DNA of 64,000 nt, from NCBI RefSeq assembly GCF_902364365.1, contig NZ_CABJDN010000002.1, forward strand, positions 682,155 through 746,154, written 5' to 3'. This document shows positions 1-8,584 of the stretch, in pieces. The position numbers were made by a program, and so were the translations under genes. Below the pieces are notes generated by a model that had not been told where the DNA came from, searched no databases, and saw nothing but the letters and a program-made list of their open reading frames with translations. The stretch comes from Bacteroides intestinalis. GTDB lineage: Bacteria; Bacteroidota; Bacteroidia; Bacteroidales; Bacteroidaceae. Position 1 is the first letter of the stretch; every line of letters begins with the position of its first letter.

Positions 1-51
1 TCTCATCGCCTTATCACCTTATTATTTTATCACCTTATCATCTTTATTGAT
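1..51. repeat. short direct repeat before the MFS gene
   Basis: The word TTATCACCTTAT occurs twice, 16 bases apart, just upstream of the first start codon. The sequence is AT-rich and low in complexity. Similar TGATAAG-type words occur near 7.1 kb and AATCACTAA words near 11.67 kb. No promoter can be judged because the window begins here. Confidence 0.4.
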
Positions 52-1197
52 ATGAGTAGTTACAACAAGAATCTGGTATTTACGGCTGCGTGCATCGGCA
101 TGTGCTTCTTTGGCATTTCGATGATCACCCTGGGGGCGGTACTGCCATCCCTCACCACTAAACTGGCTCTGGATAACCTCCAGACAACTGCACTGGTGAC
201 GTTCCTGCCTCTCGGCTTACTGGGAGGTTCCCTGCTTTTCGGTCCTATTGTAGACCGCTTCGGCCATAAAGCGCTACTGCTACTCAGCTGTCTGGTTGTG
301 CTCCTCGGACTGGAAGGAATAGCTTTCTTCACAAGTATTCCGCTATTACAGGTCTCTATTATCAGCATCGGATTGGGAGGTGGTATTCTGAATGGTGAAA
401 CCAATGCTTTGGTAGCAGACATCTCCGACGAAGCAGAAAAAGGCTCACGTCTCAGTCTGCTCGGGGCGTTCTATGGCATCGGCGCATTGGGTATTCCTGT
501 ATTATTAAGCTTCCTGTCTGAATACTATTCTTTTGAAATCATCCTGCAAGGTACAGGTATGGTCATGTTGATTGGTATTTTGTTCTGCCTTGGGATACGC
601 TTCCCTGCCCCGAAACAACCGCAAGGATTTCCTATTAAGGAAGGATTGGGACTATTAAAGGAAAGTAGTTTATTATTGCTTAGCCTCATCCTCTTTTTCC
701 AAAGTGGCATCGAAGGGGTTTGTAATAACTGGACTACTCTTTATTTGGGACAAACCACCAGCATCCCTGAAAACCGGGCACTTATAGCGCTGACTTGTAT
801 GGTAGCCGGATTGACCGTTGCCCGCCTGTTGTTGGTAGTCCTTTTCAAGAAGATAAAGCAAGAGACGGTTCTCCGCACCAGTTTGATTACTGCTGTGATA
901 GGCTTTGCACTACTGACATTCGCACCCGGTTTTGCACGTGCTGCCGTAGGTATGGTACTTATCGGTGCAGGACTGGCATCCACTTTCCCGGTCATACTCA
1001 GCATTATCGGCAGTCGTTATGCCTCCTTATCGGGAACGGCATTCAGTGTAGCCCTTGTTATTGCTCTTATCGGGCAGACACTGTTGAACAGCCTCACCGG
1101 GATTATCTCACAGGGATACAGTATTGTTGTATACCCGTATATGATGATAGTTTCACTGTTGGTTATGCTTCTATTGTTTAAACGTTCACTCAAATAA
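52..1197 (+). CDS. MFS transporter, probably sugar-type
   Basis: This 381-residue protein is hydrophobic throughout, with about twelve likely membrane segments, as expected of the major facilitator superfamily. The loop between helices 2 and 3 carries the family signature G-x3-D-R-x-G-x-K, with Gly64, Asp68, Arg69 and Gly71. It should move a small solute across the inner membrane. The substrate cannot be read from sequence, but the length and the SIS-domain gene 34 bases downstream suggest a sugar or amino sugar. The ATG at 52 gives a complete first helix, so this start is accepted. The operon may extend to the left of the window. Confidence 0.85.
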   Translation: MSSYNKNLVFTAACIGMCFFGISMITLGAVLPSLTTKLALDNLQTTALVTFLPLGLLGGSLLFGPIVDRFGHKALLLLSCLVVLLGLEGIAFFTSIPLLQVSIISIGLGGGILNGETNALVADISDEAEKGSRLSLLGAFYGIGALGIPVLLSFLSEYYSFEIILQGTGMVMLIGILFCLGIRFPAPKQPQGFPIKEGLGLLKESSLLLLSLILFFQSGIEGVCNNWTTLYLGQTTSIPENRALIALTCMVAGLTVARLLLVVLFKKIKQETVLRTSLITAVIGFALLTFAPGFARAAVGMVLIGAGLASTFPVILSIIGSRYASLSGTAFSVALVIALIGQTLLNSLTGIISQGYSIVVYPYMMIVSLLVMLLLFKRSLK

Positions 1198-1231
1198 AAG
1201 AAATTATTTACCCCCTAAAAAACAGAAAATT

Positions 1232-1993
1232 ATGTTAGCACTTGAATGGTTAAAAAACGCGCATGGCATCATGGAAAAACTGGAAGCCACGCAATTGGAG
1301 AATATCAAAAAGGCAGCCACCGTTATGGCAGATTCTATCGAAGCCGGTCGTTGGGTACACACGTTCGGATGCGGCCATGCCACTATCCCTGTTGAGGAAA
1401 TGTATCCGCGTATCGGTAGTTTCGTAGGTTTCCACCCGCTGTGCGAACTCCCGCTGACATTCTTTACACAAATCATCGGACAGATGGGTATCCACCAGTT
1501 TCTGTTCCTGGAGAGAGCTGAAGGATATGGACAGGAAATTATGAAGAACTATGATTTCGATGCTAAAGATTGCATTTGGATATTTTCTCATACAGGTATC
1601 AATGCAGTAAATATCGACATCGCATTGGAAGCCAAGAAGCGTGGCATGAAAGTTATTGTTTACGGTTCGGCAGGAGAAACAGGTGACAAAGCAAGCCGCC
1701 ATTCCAGCGGTAAGAACCTGTTCCAGCTTGCTGACATTGTAGTAGACTCTTGCGTGCCCTTAGTAGACGCTTCCGTGCCCTTGAAGAATCATTTCGATAA
1801 AGTAGGTCCGTTGTCAACCCTCAGTTTCGTTACCATGGTATGGATGACTATCACCACAGTTGCCGAGATTCTGGCAGATCGCGGTGTGCATCTGTATATC
1901 CATCCATCTCACAACGTTCCGGGAGACACGACAGCCCACGAACGACTGGATGCCGCTATTGCCGAATATCAGAAGAAAGTAAAAATCCTCTAA
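1232..1993 (+). CDS. SIS-domain protein, UPF0309-like
   Basis: The 253-residue protein is a soluble sugar-isomerase (SIS) fold protein. A Gly-rich turn TFGCGHAT lies near residue 47, a second SIS loop FSHTG near residue 117, and the segment SRHSSGK matches the UPF0309 group of SIS proteins. SIS domains bind phosphosugars, so a role as phosphosugar isomerase, deaminase or sensor is plausible, but the reaction is unknown. It follows the MFS gene by 34 bases on the same strand, so both are probably one operon handling an imported sugar. A clear terminator follows at 2031. Confidence 0.8.
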   Translation: MLALEWLKNAHGIMEKLEATQLENIKKAATVMADSIEAGRWVHTFGCGHATIPVEEMYPRIGSFVGFHPLCELPLTFFTQIIGQMGIHQFLFLERAEGYGQEIMKNYDFDAKDCIWIFSHTGINAVNIDIALEAKKRGMKVIVYGSAGETGDKASRHSSGKNLFQLADIVVDSCVPLVDASVPLKNHFDKVGPLSTLSFVTMVWMTITTVAEILADRGVHLYIHPSHNVPGDTTAHERLDAAIAEYQKKVKIL

Positions 1994-2030
1994 CCAGTAG
2001 AAGACCCAATCATTATCTATGAGTGACGGT

Positions 2031-2075
2031 AGCCCGTTTCAGCTTTGCCCCCACAAAGCTGGGCGGGCTTTTTTC
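2031..2075 (+). terminator. Rho-independent terminator after the SIS gene
   Basis: AGCCCG at 2031-2036 and AGCTTTG at 2041-2047 pair with CAAAGCT at 2054-2060 and CGGGCT at 2064-2069. A run of T follows. It separates the SIS gene from the peptidase gene. Confidence 0.85.
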
Positions 2076-2128
2076 GGCCTTACACATCAGGAAACATTAT
2101 TTATCTATATCTTTTCGGTTTTTATCCC

Positions 2129-2136
2129 TATATTTG
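2129..2136 (+). promoter_or_regulatory. -7 box for the dipeptidyl peptidase operon
   Basis: TATATTTG fits the Bacteroides TAnnTTTG element and lies 26 bases before the chosen ATG at 2163. No clear TTTG is seen at the -33 position. It lies downstream of the terminator, which supports starting the gene at 2163. Confidence 0.45.
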
Positions 2137-2162
2137 CTCCCCTAAAGAAATCAATCAGAATT

Positions 2163-4376
2163 ATGAAACAGATAAGTATTGCAATTCTTCTTTGCCTCTG
2201 CACATTGGCAAGTTTCGCACAAGGCGGCCAGGCACTTGATTTAAAAGACATTGTATCGGGGAAATTCCGCGCAGAAAACATTTACGGAGTCATTCCCATT
2301 CCCGGAGACGGAGAACATTACTCACAGATGAATCCGGAAGGAACACAGATTATCAAATACTCTTTCAAAACAGGCAAACCGGTGGAAGTACTGTTTGATG
2401 CTGCCACTGCCCGTGAATGTACATTCAAAACGTTCGATAGTTATAGTTTCTCACCGGATGGCACCAAATTACTTATCGCAACAGAAACGACACCAATCTA
2501 CCGCCATTCTTATACAGCTGTACATTATATATACAGTCTGAAACGAAATATCAATGGAGAAATCAATAACATTGTAGAAAAGCTCTCAGACGGTGGTCCG
2601 CAGCAGGTGCCGGTATTCTCACCGGATGGAACTATGGTTGCCTTCGTGAGAGATAATAATATTTATCTGGTCAAGTTCCTGTTTGGCAACAGCGAAAGTC
2701 AGGTAACAGAGGATGGTAAACGTAATGCCGTACTGAATGGTATCCCCGATTGGGTATATGAAGAAGAATTCTCCTTCAACCGTGCACTGGAATTCAGTGC
2801 CGACAGCAAGATGATTGCTTATATCCGATTTGATGAGACAGAGGTGCCCTCTTACAGTTTTCCCGTCTTTGCAGGAAGCAATCCTCATATCACAGCTTTC
2901 GAAAAGTATCCGGGAGATTACACCTATAAATATCCAAAGACCGGAGAAGCTAACTCTAAAGTGTCCGTACATACATTTGACATCAAATCGAAAGTGACAC
3001 GTAAAATGCAGGTGCCGATGGATGCCGATGGATATATTCCGCGCATCCGCTTTACACATGACCCTAATAAATTGGCTATCATAACGCTGAACCGCCACCA
3101 GAACCGCCTTGACATGTACTTTGGTGACCCACGTTCTACAGTTTGCAAGCAAGTGCTGCGCGACGAAAGCGATGCTTATATTAAAGAAGCCGTATTTGAC
3201 AATATCATCTTCTATCCGGAAAATTTCAGTTTTGTGAGCGAAAAGAGTGGCTTCAATCATCTATATTGGTATAGTATGGGGGGCAACCTGCTTAAGCAAG
3301 TTACTACCGGAAACTATGAAGTGAAAGATTTCTTAGGCTGGGATGCCGTTGATGACAGTTTCTACTACACCAGTAATGAAGAAAGCCCCCTGCGGAAAGC
3401 TGTATACAAGATAGACCGTAAAGGGAAAAAGACCAAATTGTCTGCACAACCCGGTATCAATACTGCCCAGTTCAGTACGAACATGAAGTACTATATGAAT
3501 CGTTACTCTAACCTGAGCACTCCTACCGTCATTACCCTGAACGACAATGCCGGTAAGGTGCTGAGCACACTTGTTACCAATGATAATCTGAAAAAGACCC
3601 TGGCACAATACAACGTACCTCAAAAGGAATTCTTTACTTTCCAGACTCAGGACGGAGCAACTTTGAACGGCTGGATGATGAAACCTACGGATTTCTCTGC
3701 ATCCAAGAAATATCCCGTATTGCTATATCAATACAGCGGTCCCGGTTCACAACAAGTGCTCGACACATGGAGTATCAGTTGGGAAACCTATATGGCAAGC
3801 CGTGGTTTCATCGTAGTCTGTGTAGACGGACGCGGTACAGGCGGACGTGGTGCAGACTTTGAGAAATGCACCTACCTGAACTTAGGTGTGAAGGAAGCAA
3901 AAGATCAGGTGGCAACAGCCCAGTATATGGGTAGCCAGTCCTATGTAGACAAGAGTCGTATCGGTATCTGGGGATGGAGCTATGGCGGCTACATGACCAT
4001 CATGAGTATGAGTGAAGGTACTCCCGTATTCAAAGCCGGAGTTGCCGTGGCAGCCGTTACCGATTGGAATTATTACGATACGATATACGGAGAACGTTTC
4101 ATGCGTACTCCCAAAGAGAATGCCGAAGGTTATAAAAGTTCATCCGCTTTCACGCGTGCCAATCAGTTGAACGGAAACCTCTTGCTGGTACATGGTATGG
4201 CTGATGACAATGTTCACTTCCAGAACTGTGCAGAATACGCAGAGCATCTGGTACAACTGAACAAGCAGTTCGACATGCAGGTGTATACCAACCGCAACCA
4301 TGGTATCTATGGTGGAAACACTCGTTATCATCTGTATACAAAGCTGACGAATTTCTTTGAAAGAGAGCTGAAATGA
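2163..4376 (+). CDS. dipeptidyl peptidase IV (S9 family), secreted
   Basis: The protein has 737 residues from the ATG at 2163. An ORF open from 2019 is rejected because it would run through the terminator and promoter. A signal peptide ends near FAQGG. Residues of about 60-480 form the DPP IV beta-propeller, and the C-terminal third is the alpha/beta-hydrolase. The catalytic set is visible as Ser606 in GWSYGGY, Asp681/Asp682 in MADDNVHF and His713 in NRNHG. Proteins of this family remove Xaa-Pro dipeptides from peptides, usually in the periplasm or at the outer surface in Bacteroidetes. The stop overlaps the lipA start (ATGA), implying translational coupling with an unrelated gene. Confidence 0.93.
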   Translation: MKQISIAILLCLCTLASFAQGGQALDLKDIVSGKFRAENIYGVIPIPGDGEHYSQMNPEGTQIIKYSFKTGKPVEVLFDAATARECTFKTFDSYSFSPDGTKLLIATETTPIYRHSYTAVHYIYSLKRNINGEINNIVEKLSDGGPQQVPVFSPDGTMVAFVRDNNIYLVKFLFGNSESQVTEDGKRNAVLNGIPDWVYEEEFSFNRALEFSADSKMIAYIRFDETEVPSYSFPVFAGSNPHITAFEKYPGDYTYKYPKTGEANSKVSVHTFDIKSKVTRKMQVPMDADGYIPRIRFTHDPNKLAIITLNRHQNRLDMYFGDPRSTVCKQVLRDESDAYIKEAVFDNIIFYPENFSFVSEKSGFNHLYWYSMGGNLLKQVTTGNYEVKDFLGWDAVDDSFYYTSNEESPLRKAVYKIDRKGKKTKLSAQPGINTAQFSTNMKYYMNRYSNLSTPTVITLNDNAGKVLSTLVTNDNLKKTLAQYNVPQKEFFTFQTQDGATLNGWMMKPTDFSASKKYPVLLYQYSGPGSQQVLDTWSISWETYMASRGFIVVCVDGRGTGGRGADFEKCTYLNLGVKEAKDQVATAQYMGSQSYVDKSRIGIWGWSYGGYMTIMSMSEGTPVFKAGVAVAAVTDWNYYDTIYGERFMRTPKENAEGYKSSSAFTRANQLNGNLLLVHGMADDNVHFQNCAEYAEHLVQLNKQFDMQVYTNRNHGIYGGNTRYHLYTKLTNFFERELK

Positions 4377-5242
4377 AAGACAGAGTACGTAAGCCCGAAT
4401 GGCTCAAGATAAGCATTGGAGCCAACGAACGTTATACAGAAACCAAACGTATCGTTGACTCCCACTGCCTGCACACCATTTGCAGCAGCGGACGTTGCCC
4501 TAATATGGGAGAATGCTGGGGAAAAGGAACCGCCACCTTCATGATAGGAGGTGATATCTGTACCCGTTGCTGTAAATTTTGTAACACACAAACAGGCAAA
4601 CCTTTGCCATTGGACCCGAATGAGCCCACTCATGTGGCTGAATCCGTAGCATTAATGAAATTATCCCATGCAGTAATTACTTCCGTAGACCGGGACGATC
4701 TGCCTGATCTCGGAGCTGCACATTGGGCACGTACCATTCAGGAAATCAAACGCCTCAACCCAGAGACGACAGTAGAAGTACTGATCCCCGATTTCCAAGG
4801 AAGAAAAGAATTGGTAGCTCAAGTTATTGAAGCCCATCCGGAAATCATCTCCCACAACATGGAGACTGTAAAACGCATCAGTCCCCTGGTTCGTAGTGCA
4901 GCCCGTTATGAAACAAGTCTGAAAGTTATACACCAGATAGCTGCAAGCGGAACAACTGCCAAATCGGGTATTATGGTAGGGCTGGGAGAGACACCGGAAG
5001 AAGTGGAAGAGTTGATGGATGACTTGCGCCAGGCAGGCTGTCAGATACTGACTATCGGTCAATACCTGCAACCTTCACATAAGCATTATCCTGTGGCAGA
5101 ATACGTTACTCCGGCACAATTCGTTTTGTATAAAGAGAAAGGGCTCGCTAAAGGTTTCGACCAGGTAGAGAGTGCACCGCTGGTGCGTTCTTCTTATCAT
5201 GCCGAGAAACAAATCCGATTCTATAAAAAAGGAACAGAATAA
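4373..5242 (+). CDS. lipA: lipoyl synthase
   Basis: LipA inserts two sulfur atoms into protein-bound octanoyl groups, using radical SAM chemistry, to make the lipoyl cofactor of 2-oxoacid dehydrogenases and glycine cleavage. The 289-residue product is of normal family length. The auxiliary-cluster cysteines are Cys37, Cys42 and Cys48 (CX4CX5C). The radical SAM cysteines are Cys63, Cys67 and Cys70 (CX3CX2C). A C-terminal VRSSYHA segment provides the conserved serine. The start codon overlaps the stop of the peptidase gene, so it is probably expressed from the same promoter. Confidence 0.96.
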   Translation: MKDRVRKPEWLKISIGANERYTETKRIVDSHCLHTICSSGRCPNMGECWGKGTATFMIGGDICTRCCKFCNTQTGKPLPLDPNEPTHVAESVALMKLSHAVITSVDRDDLPDLGAAHWARTIQEIKRLNPETTVEVLIPDFQGRKELVAQVIEAHPEIISHNMETVKRISPLVRSAARYETSLKVIHQIAASGTTAKSGIMVGLGETPEEVEELMDDLRQAGCQILTIGQYLQPSHKHYPVAEYVTPAQFVLYKEKGLAKGFDQVESAPLVRSSYHAEKQIRFYKKGTE

Positions 5243-5299
5243 AAACTAATAGCTCTACTTATTTGTTATCTATGAAGTAACGGCAAAATAAAGTTAGCA

Positions 5300-6418
5300 A
5301 TGTCTAAAAAAGGAGTTCTATCATCTAAATTTAATATGTCTTTGGGATTTGTCCCTGTTATCGTATCCATTGTATTATGTGAATTTACGACTCAGGACTT
5401 TTCCATCTACATCGGTGCAGGTGTTGGAGTCCTCTATAGCCTATATACAATATGGGGTAAAGGGATTAAGATTCCAAATTTCCTGCTTTACTGTACTACA
5501 GGAATGCTCCTGCTATTAACTTTTACAATCCTACTTTTCGGCGATTGCAGCTCTCATGAGATGCTGCCACTGACATTGGAAATCAGTACCCTGATACCAA
5601 TCGTTATTATCTTCCTGAATAGGAAAAGATTTCTCGCCCACCAGGTTTCCCAATCAAAGAAATGTTGCAAACAACTTTTTGCACAAGGAGCGGAATCTGC
5701 TATCGTCTCTACAAGGGTAACAATAATCATTGCTTTCCTTCACTTCTTAGCTATTTTCATAGCAATTTTACTACCTGGTCCCCTGAGCGAAACAGCCCGG
5801 AATGTCTTGTTCCGTTATTGTCCGCCGGCTGTATTCCTGCTAAGCATACTGTGCAACCAGCTTGGTATTCTGTATTTCAATATCATAATGGAACACACAG
5901 CTTTTGTTCCTATAGTGAATACCAAAGGAGATGTAATAGGCAGAAGTCTAGCAGTAGATGCTATTAACCGGAAGAATGAATATATCAACCCGGTGATTCG
6001 TATTGCCGTTTCCCACAACGGCATGTTGTATCTCCGTCCGAGACCTCAACGTTGTATGCTGGATGCCGGAAAAACAGATGTACCGTTGGAATGTTATCTT
6101 TTATATGGAGAAACTTTGGAACAAGCCATTATACGGCTTGTCAAACAATCATTTCCGCAAGCTCCCATACAGGATTTGCAGTTCAACATCATGTATCATT
6201 TCGAGAATAAAGTGACCAATCGTCTGATCTATCTTTTCCTTATTGAAATAGAAGACGAGAATCTTTTGCGGGACAAACAAACCAGAGATGGAAAGCTCTG
6301 GACCTTCCAGCAAATAGAACACAATTTAGACAAGAACTTTTTCAGTTGTTGCTTCGAGAACGAATACGAACACCTGAAAGATGTTATTTATACAAGAGAA
6401 AAATACAAGGAATTTTAG
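5300..6418 (+). CDS. membrane protein with a degenerate Nudix-like C-terminal domain
   Basis: The 372-residue product has roughly five to six hydrophobic segments in residues 10-205, then a soluble domain from about 208. The soluble part begins PIVNTKGDVIGRS, the usual entry strand of Nudix proteins related to isopentenyl diphosphate isomerase. It has a box-like helix at residues 270-285. In that helix the Gly-Glu start and Arg279 are kept, but the metal-binding glutamates expected after the Arg are Leu280, Lys282 and Gln283. Nudix catalysis is therefore unlikely, and a binding or sensing role is inferred. Its 3' end overlaps the convergent methyltransferase gene by 35 bases. No specific function is assigned. 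Confidence 0.7.
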   Translation: MSKKGVLSSKFNMSLGFVPVIVSIVLCEFTTQDFSIYIGAGVGVLYSLYTIWGKGIKIPNFLLYCTTGMLLLLTFTILLFGDCSSHEMLPLTLEISTLIPIVIIFLNRKRFLAHQVSQSKKCCKQLFAQGAESAIVSTRVTIIIAFLHFLAIFIAILLPGPLSETARNVLFRYCPPAVFLLSILCNQLGILYFNIIMEHTAFVPIVNTKGDVIGRSLAVDAINRKNEYINPVIRIAVSHNGMLYLRPRPQRCMLDAGKTDVPLECYLLYGETLEQAIIRLVKQSFPQAPIQDLQFNIMYHFENKVTNRLIYLFLIEIEDENLLRDKQTRDGKLWTFQQIEHNLDKNFFSCCFENEYEHLKDVIYTREKYKEF

Positions 6419-7088
6419 AAAGATCAGGTACTTTACCTTGCCACTCTTTCACGGTTTTGGTTTTGATATACTCTCCCTCACACGTAATATTTGCAGCAAT
6501 ACAGAGTTTGGTTTGCGGACGGCAGTTACTCAGGATGTCTTCCACCATTTTATTATTGCGATAAGGAGTTTCAATGAAAAGTTGGGTTTGCTGTTCAGCA
6601 TAGACTCGTTGTTCCAGAGTCTTTAGTTTTTTAGCACGTTCGCCCGGTTCAATAGGAAGGTAACCATGGAAAGCAAAACTTTGTCCATTAAAGCCTGAAC
6701 CCATAACAGACATGATTATGGAAGAAGGACCCACCAAAGGAACCACCTTTAAATTCTTTCGCTGTGCAATCGCCACCACATCAGCTCCCGGATCAGCCAC
6801 AGCCGGACAACCGGCCTCAGAAATCACTCCCATAGGCTGCCCTGCTACCAATGGTTTCAGGTAACCGGAAATATCTTCGGGCGAAGTATGTTTATTCAAC
6901 GGATAAAAAGTCAATGCGTCAATATCTATTTCCCGATCCACTTTCTTCAGAAAACGACGTGCAGAGCGCACATCCTCCACGATGAAGTGACGAATACCTA
7001 AAATAATCTCCTTATTATAGGAAGGCAATACTGTTTCAATCGGTGTATCACCCAAAGTAACGGGCAAAAGATAAAGAGCAGTTTCCAC
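6384..7088 (-). CDS. SAM-dependent methyltransferase, RsmI-like (tetrapyrrole methylase fold)
   Basis: The 234-residue protein has the tetrapyrrole methylase fold of the RsmI family, whose best-known member methylates the ribose of C1402 in 16S rRNA. Supporting motifs are the opening LYLLPVTLGD, the segment GVISEAGCPAVADPG near residue 90, and VGPSSIIMSVMGSGF with AFHGYLP near residue 130. It is shorter than the usual RsmI length of about 280 residues, mainly at the C terminus. It may be the shorter Bacteroidetes paralogue, so the exact target is uncertain. It lies downstream of fabI on the same strand, separated by a 122-base gap with a palindrome. Confidence 0.82.
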   Translation of the reverse strand: METALYLLPVTLGDTPIETVLPSYNKEIILGIRHFIVEDVRSARRFLKKVDREIDIDALTFYPLNKHTSPEDISGYLKPLVAGQPMGVISEAGCPAVADPGADVVAIAQRKNLKVVPLVGPSSIIMSVMGSGFNGQSFAFHGYLPIEPGERAKKLKTLEQRVYAEQQTQLFIETPYRNNKMVEDILSNCRPQTKLCIAANITCEGEYIKTKTVKEWQGKVPDLSKIPCIFLLYK

Positions 7089-7210
7089 GTTGATAAATGA
7101 TTAATTATTAGTGATAAGTGATAAAAAAGAAGTGATGAGTGATTAATTTCCCTACAACATCATGTTGCATAGTCACTAATCACTCATCACTAACCGTTAA
7201 TCATTATATA
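7089..7210. repeat. 21-bp direct repeats and nested inverted repeat between fabI and the methyltransferase
   Basis: GTGATGAGTGATTA at 7132-7145 is the exact reverse complement of 7177-7190. A second palindrome, CAACAT-C-ATGTTG, sits in the loop at 7155-7167. The left side also holds TGAT...AGTGATnAG units 21 bases apart (7098 and 7119). The structure can form a stable hairpin on either strand between two minus-strand genes. There is no strong T run. Confidence 0.55.
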
Positions 7211-8068
7211 TTAACCGTATATAATGTTTCCATTCTCATCCATATATTCATCCAGTCCTTTTTCATAAGTAGCCATAGCACGCAAACTCATTCCGACGCT
7301 GGAGAAACCACCATCATGGAACAGGTTTTGCATAGTTACCTTACGAGTCAAATCGGAGAACATTACAATACAATAGTCAGCACATTCGTCTGCCGATGCA
7401 TTACCCAGTGGAGACATACGGTTGGCAAAGTCGAACAGCTTATCCATACCTTTCACGCCGGAACCGGCAGTTGTCATCGTAGGAGACTGTGAAATGGTAT
7501 TGACACGTACATTATGTTCGCGACCATAGATATAACCGAAACTACGTGCAATAGACTCTAACAATGCTTTTGCATCAGCCATATCGTTGTATCCGTAGAA
7601 AGTACGTTGCGCAGCCACATAGCTCAATGCAAGGATTGAACCATAATCGGCTATTGCATTCAGTTTCTTAGCTGCTTGTATCATCTTATGGAAAGATACG
7701 GCAGAAATATCAAGAGTCTTACCCAGCATATCATAATCCAGGTCATCATATGTGCGCTTCTTACGAACATTCGGAGACATACCGATAGAGTGAAGTACAA
7801 AATCAATTGGACCGCCCAATACTTCCATGGAGCGTTTGAATACATTTTCCAAATCTTCTACGCTGGTTGCGTCAGCAGGGATAACTTCACACTGCAATTT
7901 ATCTGCCAGTGCAGAAACTTCGCCCATGCGAACTGCTACCGGAGTGTTTGACAAGGTGATTGTTGCACCTTCTTCTACAGCTTTTTCAGCTACTTTCCAG
8001 GCAATGGACTGCTCATTCAGAGCACCGAAAATAATGCCTCTTTTTCCTTTCAACAAATTGTAACTCAT
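7211..8068 (-). CDS. fabI: enoyl-[acyl-carrier-protein] reductase (NADH)
   Basis: FabI carries out the last reductive step of each fatty-acid elongation cycle, reducing trans-2-enoyl-ACP with NADH. The 285-residue protein is an atypical short-chain dehydrogenase. It starts with the nucleotide-binding segment GKRGIIFGALNEQSIAW and has the FabI-type motif YNDMADAK (Tyr-x2-Met-x3-Lys). The segment DFVLHSIG before the active site and VNTISQSPTMTTAGSG after it are also typical. The protein would be the main target of diazaborine- and triclosan-like inhibitors. A full sigma-ABfr type promoter lies about 115 bases upstream. Confidence 0.95.
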   Translation of the reverse strand: MSYNLLKGKRGIIFGALNEQSIAWKVAEKAVEEGATITLSNTPVAVRMGEVSALADKLQCEVIPADATSVEDLENVFKRSMEVLGGPIDFVLHSIGMSPNVRKKRTYDDLDYDMLGKTLDISAVSFHKMIQAAKKLNAIADYGSILALSYVAAQRTFYGYNDMADAKALLESIARSFGYIYGREHNVRVNTISQSPTMTTAGSGVKGMDKLFDFANRMSPLGNASADECADYCIVMFSDLTRKVTMQNLFHDGGFSSVGMSLRAMATYEKGLDEYMDENGNIIYG

Positions 8069-8184
8069 ACCTATAATATTAAAGTTTACAAGGTTTCAGC
8101 AGGCAAGCCAGCAAGGTATTACCTCTATGTACCTTTCCCCGTCGACTTGTATCTTATCACCTCGTTTACTGTTTTTTGAGGTCG

Positions 8185-8215
8185 CAAAGATAGTGCAAAT
8201 TGAACGCATAGCAAA
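8185..8215 (-). promoter_or_regulatory. promoter of fabI
   Basis: On the minus strand TTTG (8212-8215) and TATCTTTG (8185-8192) are separated by 19 bases. This is the Bacteroides housekeeping consensus of TTTG, 19-21 bases, TAnnTTTG. Transcription should start near 8178, leaving a leader of about 110 bases. Confidence 0.75.
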
Positions 8216-8584
8216 ATAAGCTCGCTTATTTTTGCTTTGCTGAAATGCCGCCTATCTTATTTAAAGATATGAACTTTCTACATAAAAAAACTCCGAAAGT
8301 GTGCAAAGAAAAGGCCAAAACCACAAAAAATCCACCTAAACCAACAAATTGTGCACATGGTTTCAGCTAAAGCCCGATACATTTGCAAACGGTAATTAAG
8401 AGGTTTTTTCATAATATTTATTTAAGGTTAGAATTAGGTTAACTTATTATTTCTTTCGCAAACTACTCGGGAGAGCAGTTTGCGGGAGGATAATAAAAAT
8501 GAAGAGTTGGAAATTGAAGAGACCTGTTAACCCGCAACGAATAACTTATAAAGAATAACTTATAACTAAAATATAGTATCACGG
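8216..8584. other. intergenic region between fabI and GH28
   Basis: This 370-base stretch separates housekeeping genes from the first pectin locus. TACATTTG at 8378-8385 is a possible plus-strand -7 box. A perfect inverted repeat, CGCAAACT (8457-8464) and AGTTTGCG (8477-8484) around a 12-base loop, lies about 100 bases before the GH28 start. It could be an operator or a leader hairpin. No gene is seen. Confidence 0.45.

Noticed and set aside
2019..2162. 48-codon upstream extension of the peptidase ORF
   Set aside because: It runs through a strong terminator and a -7 box, and hides the signal peptide that begins at 2163.
2619..3260. 213-codon ORF antisense to the peptidase gene
   Set aside because: It is a shadow of a conserved coding region with no family features and no promoter.
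7139..7492. 117-codon plus-strand ORF overlapping fabI
   Set aside because: It is antisense to a conserved enzyme and begins inside the palindrome, with no domain features.
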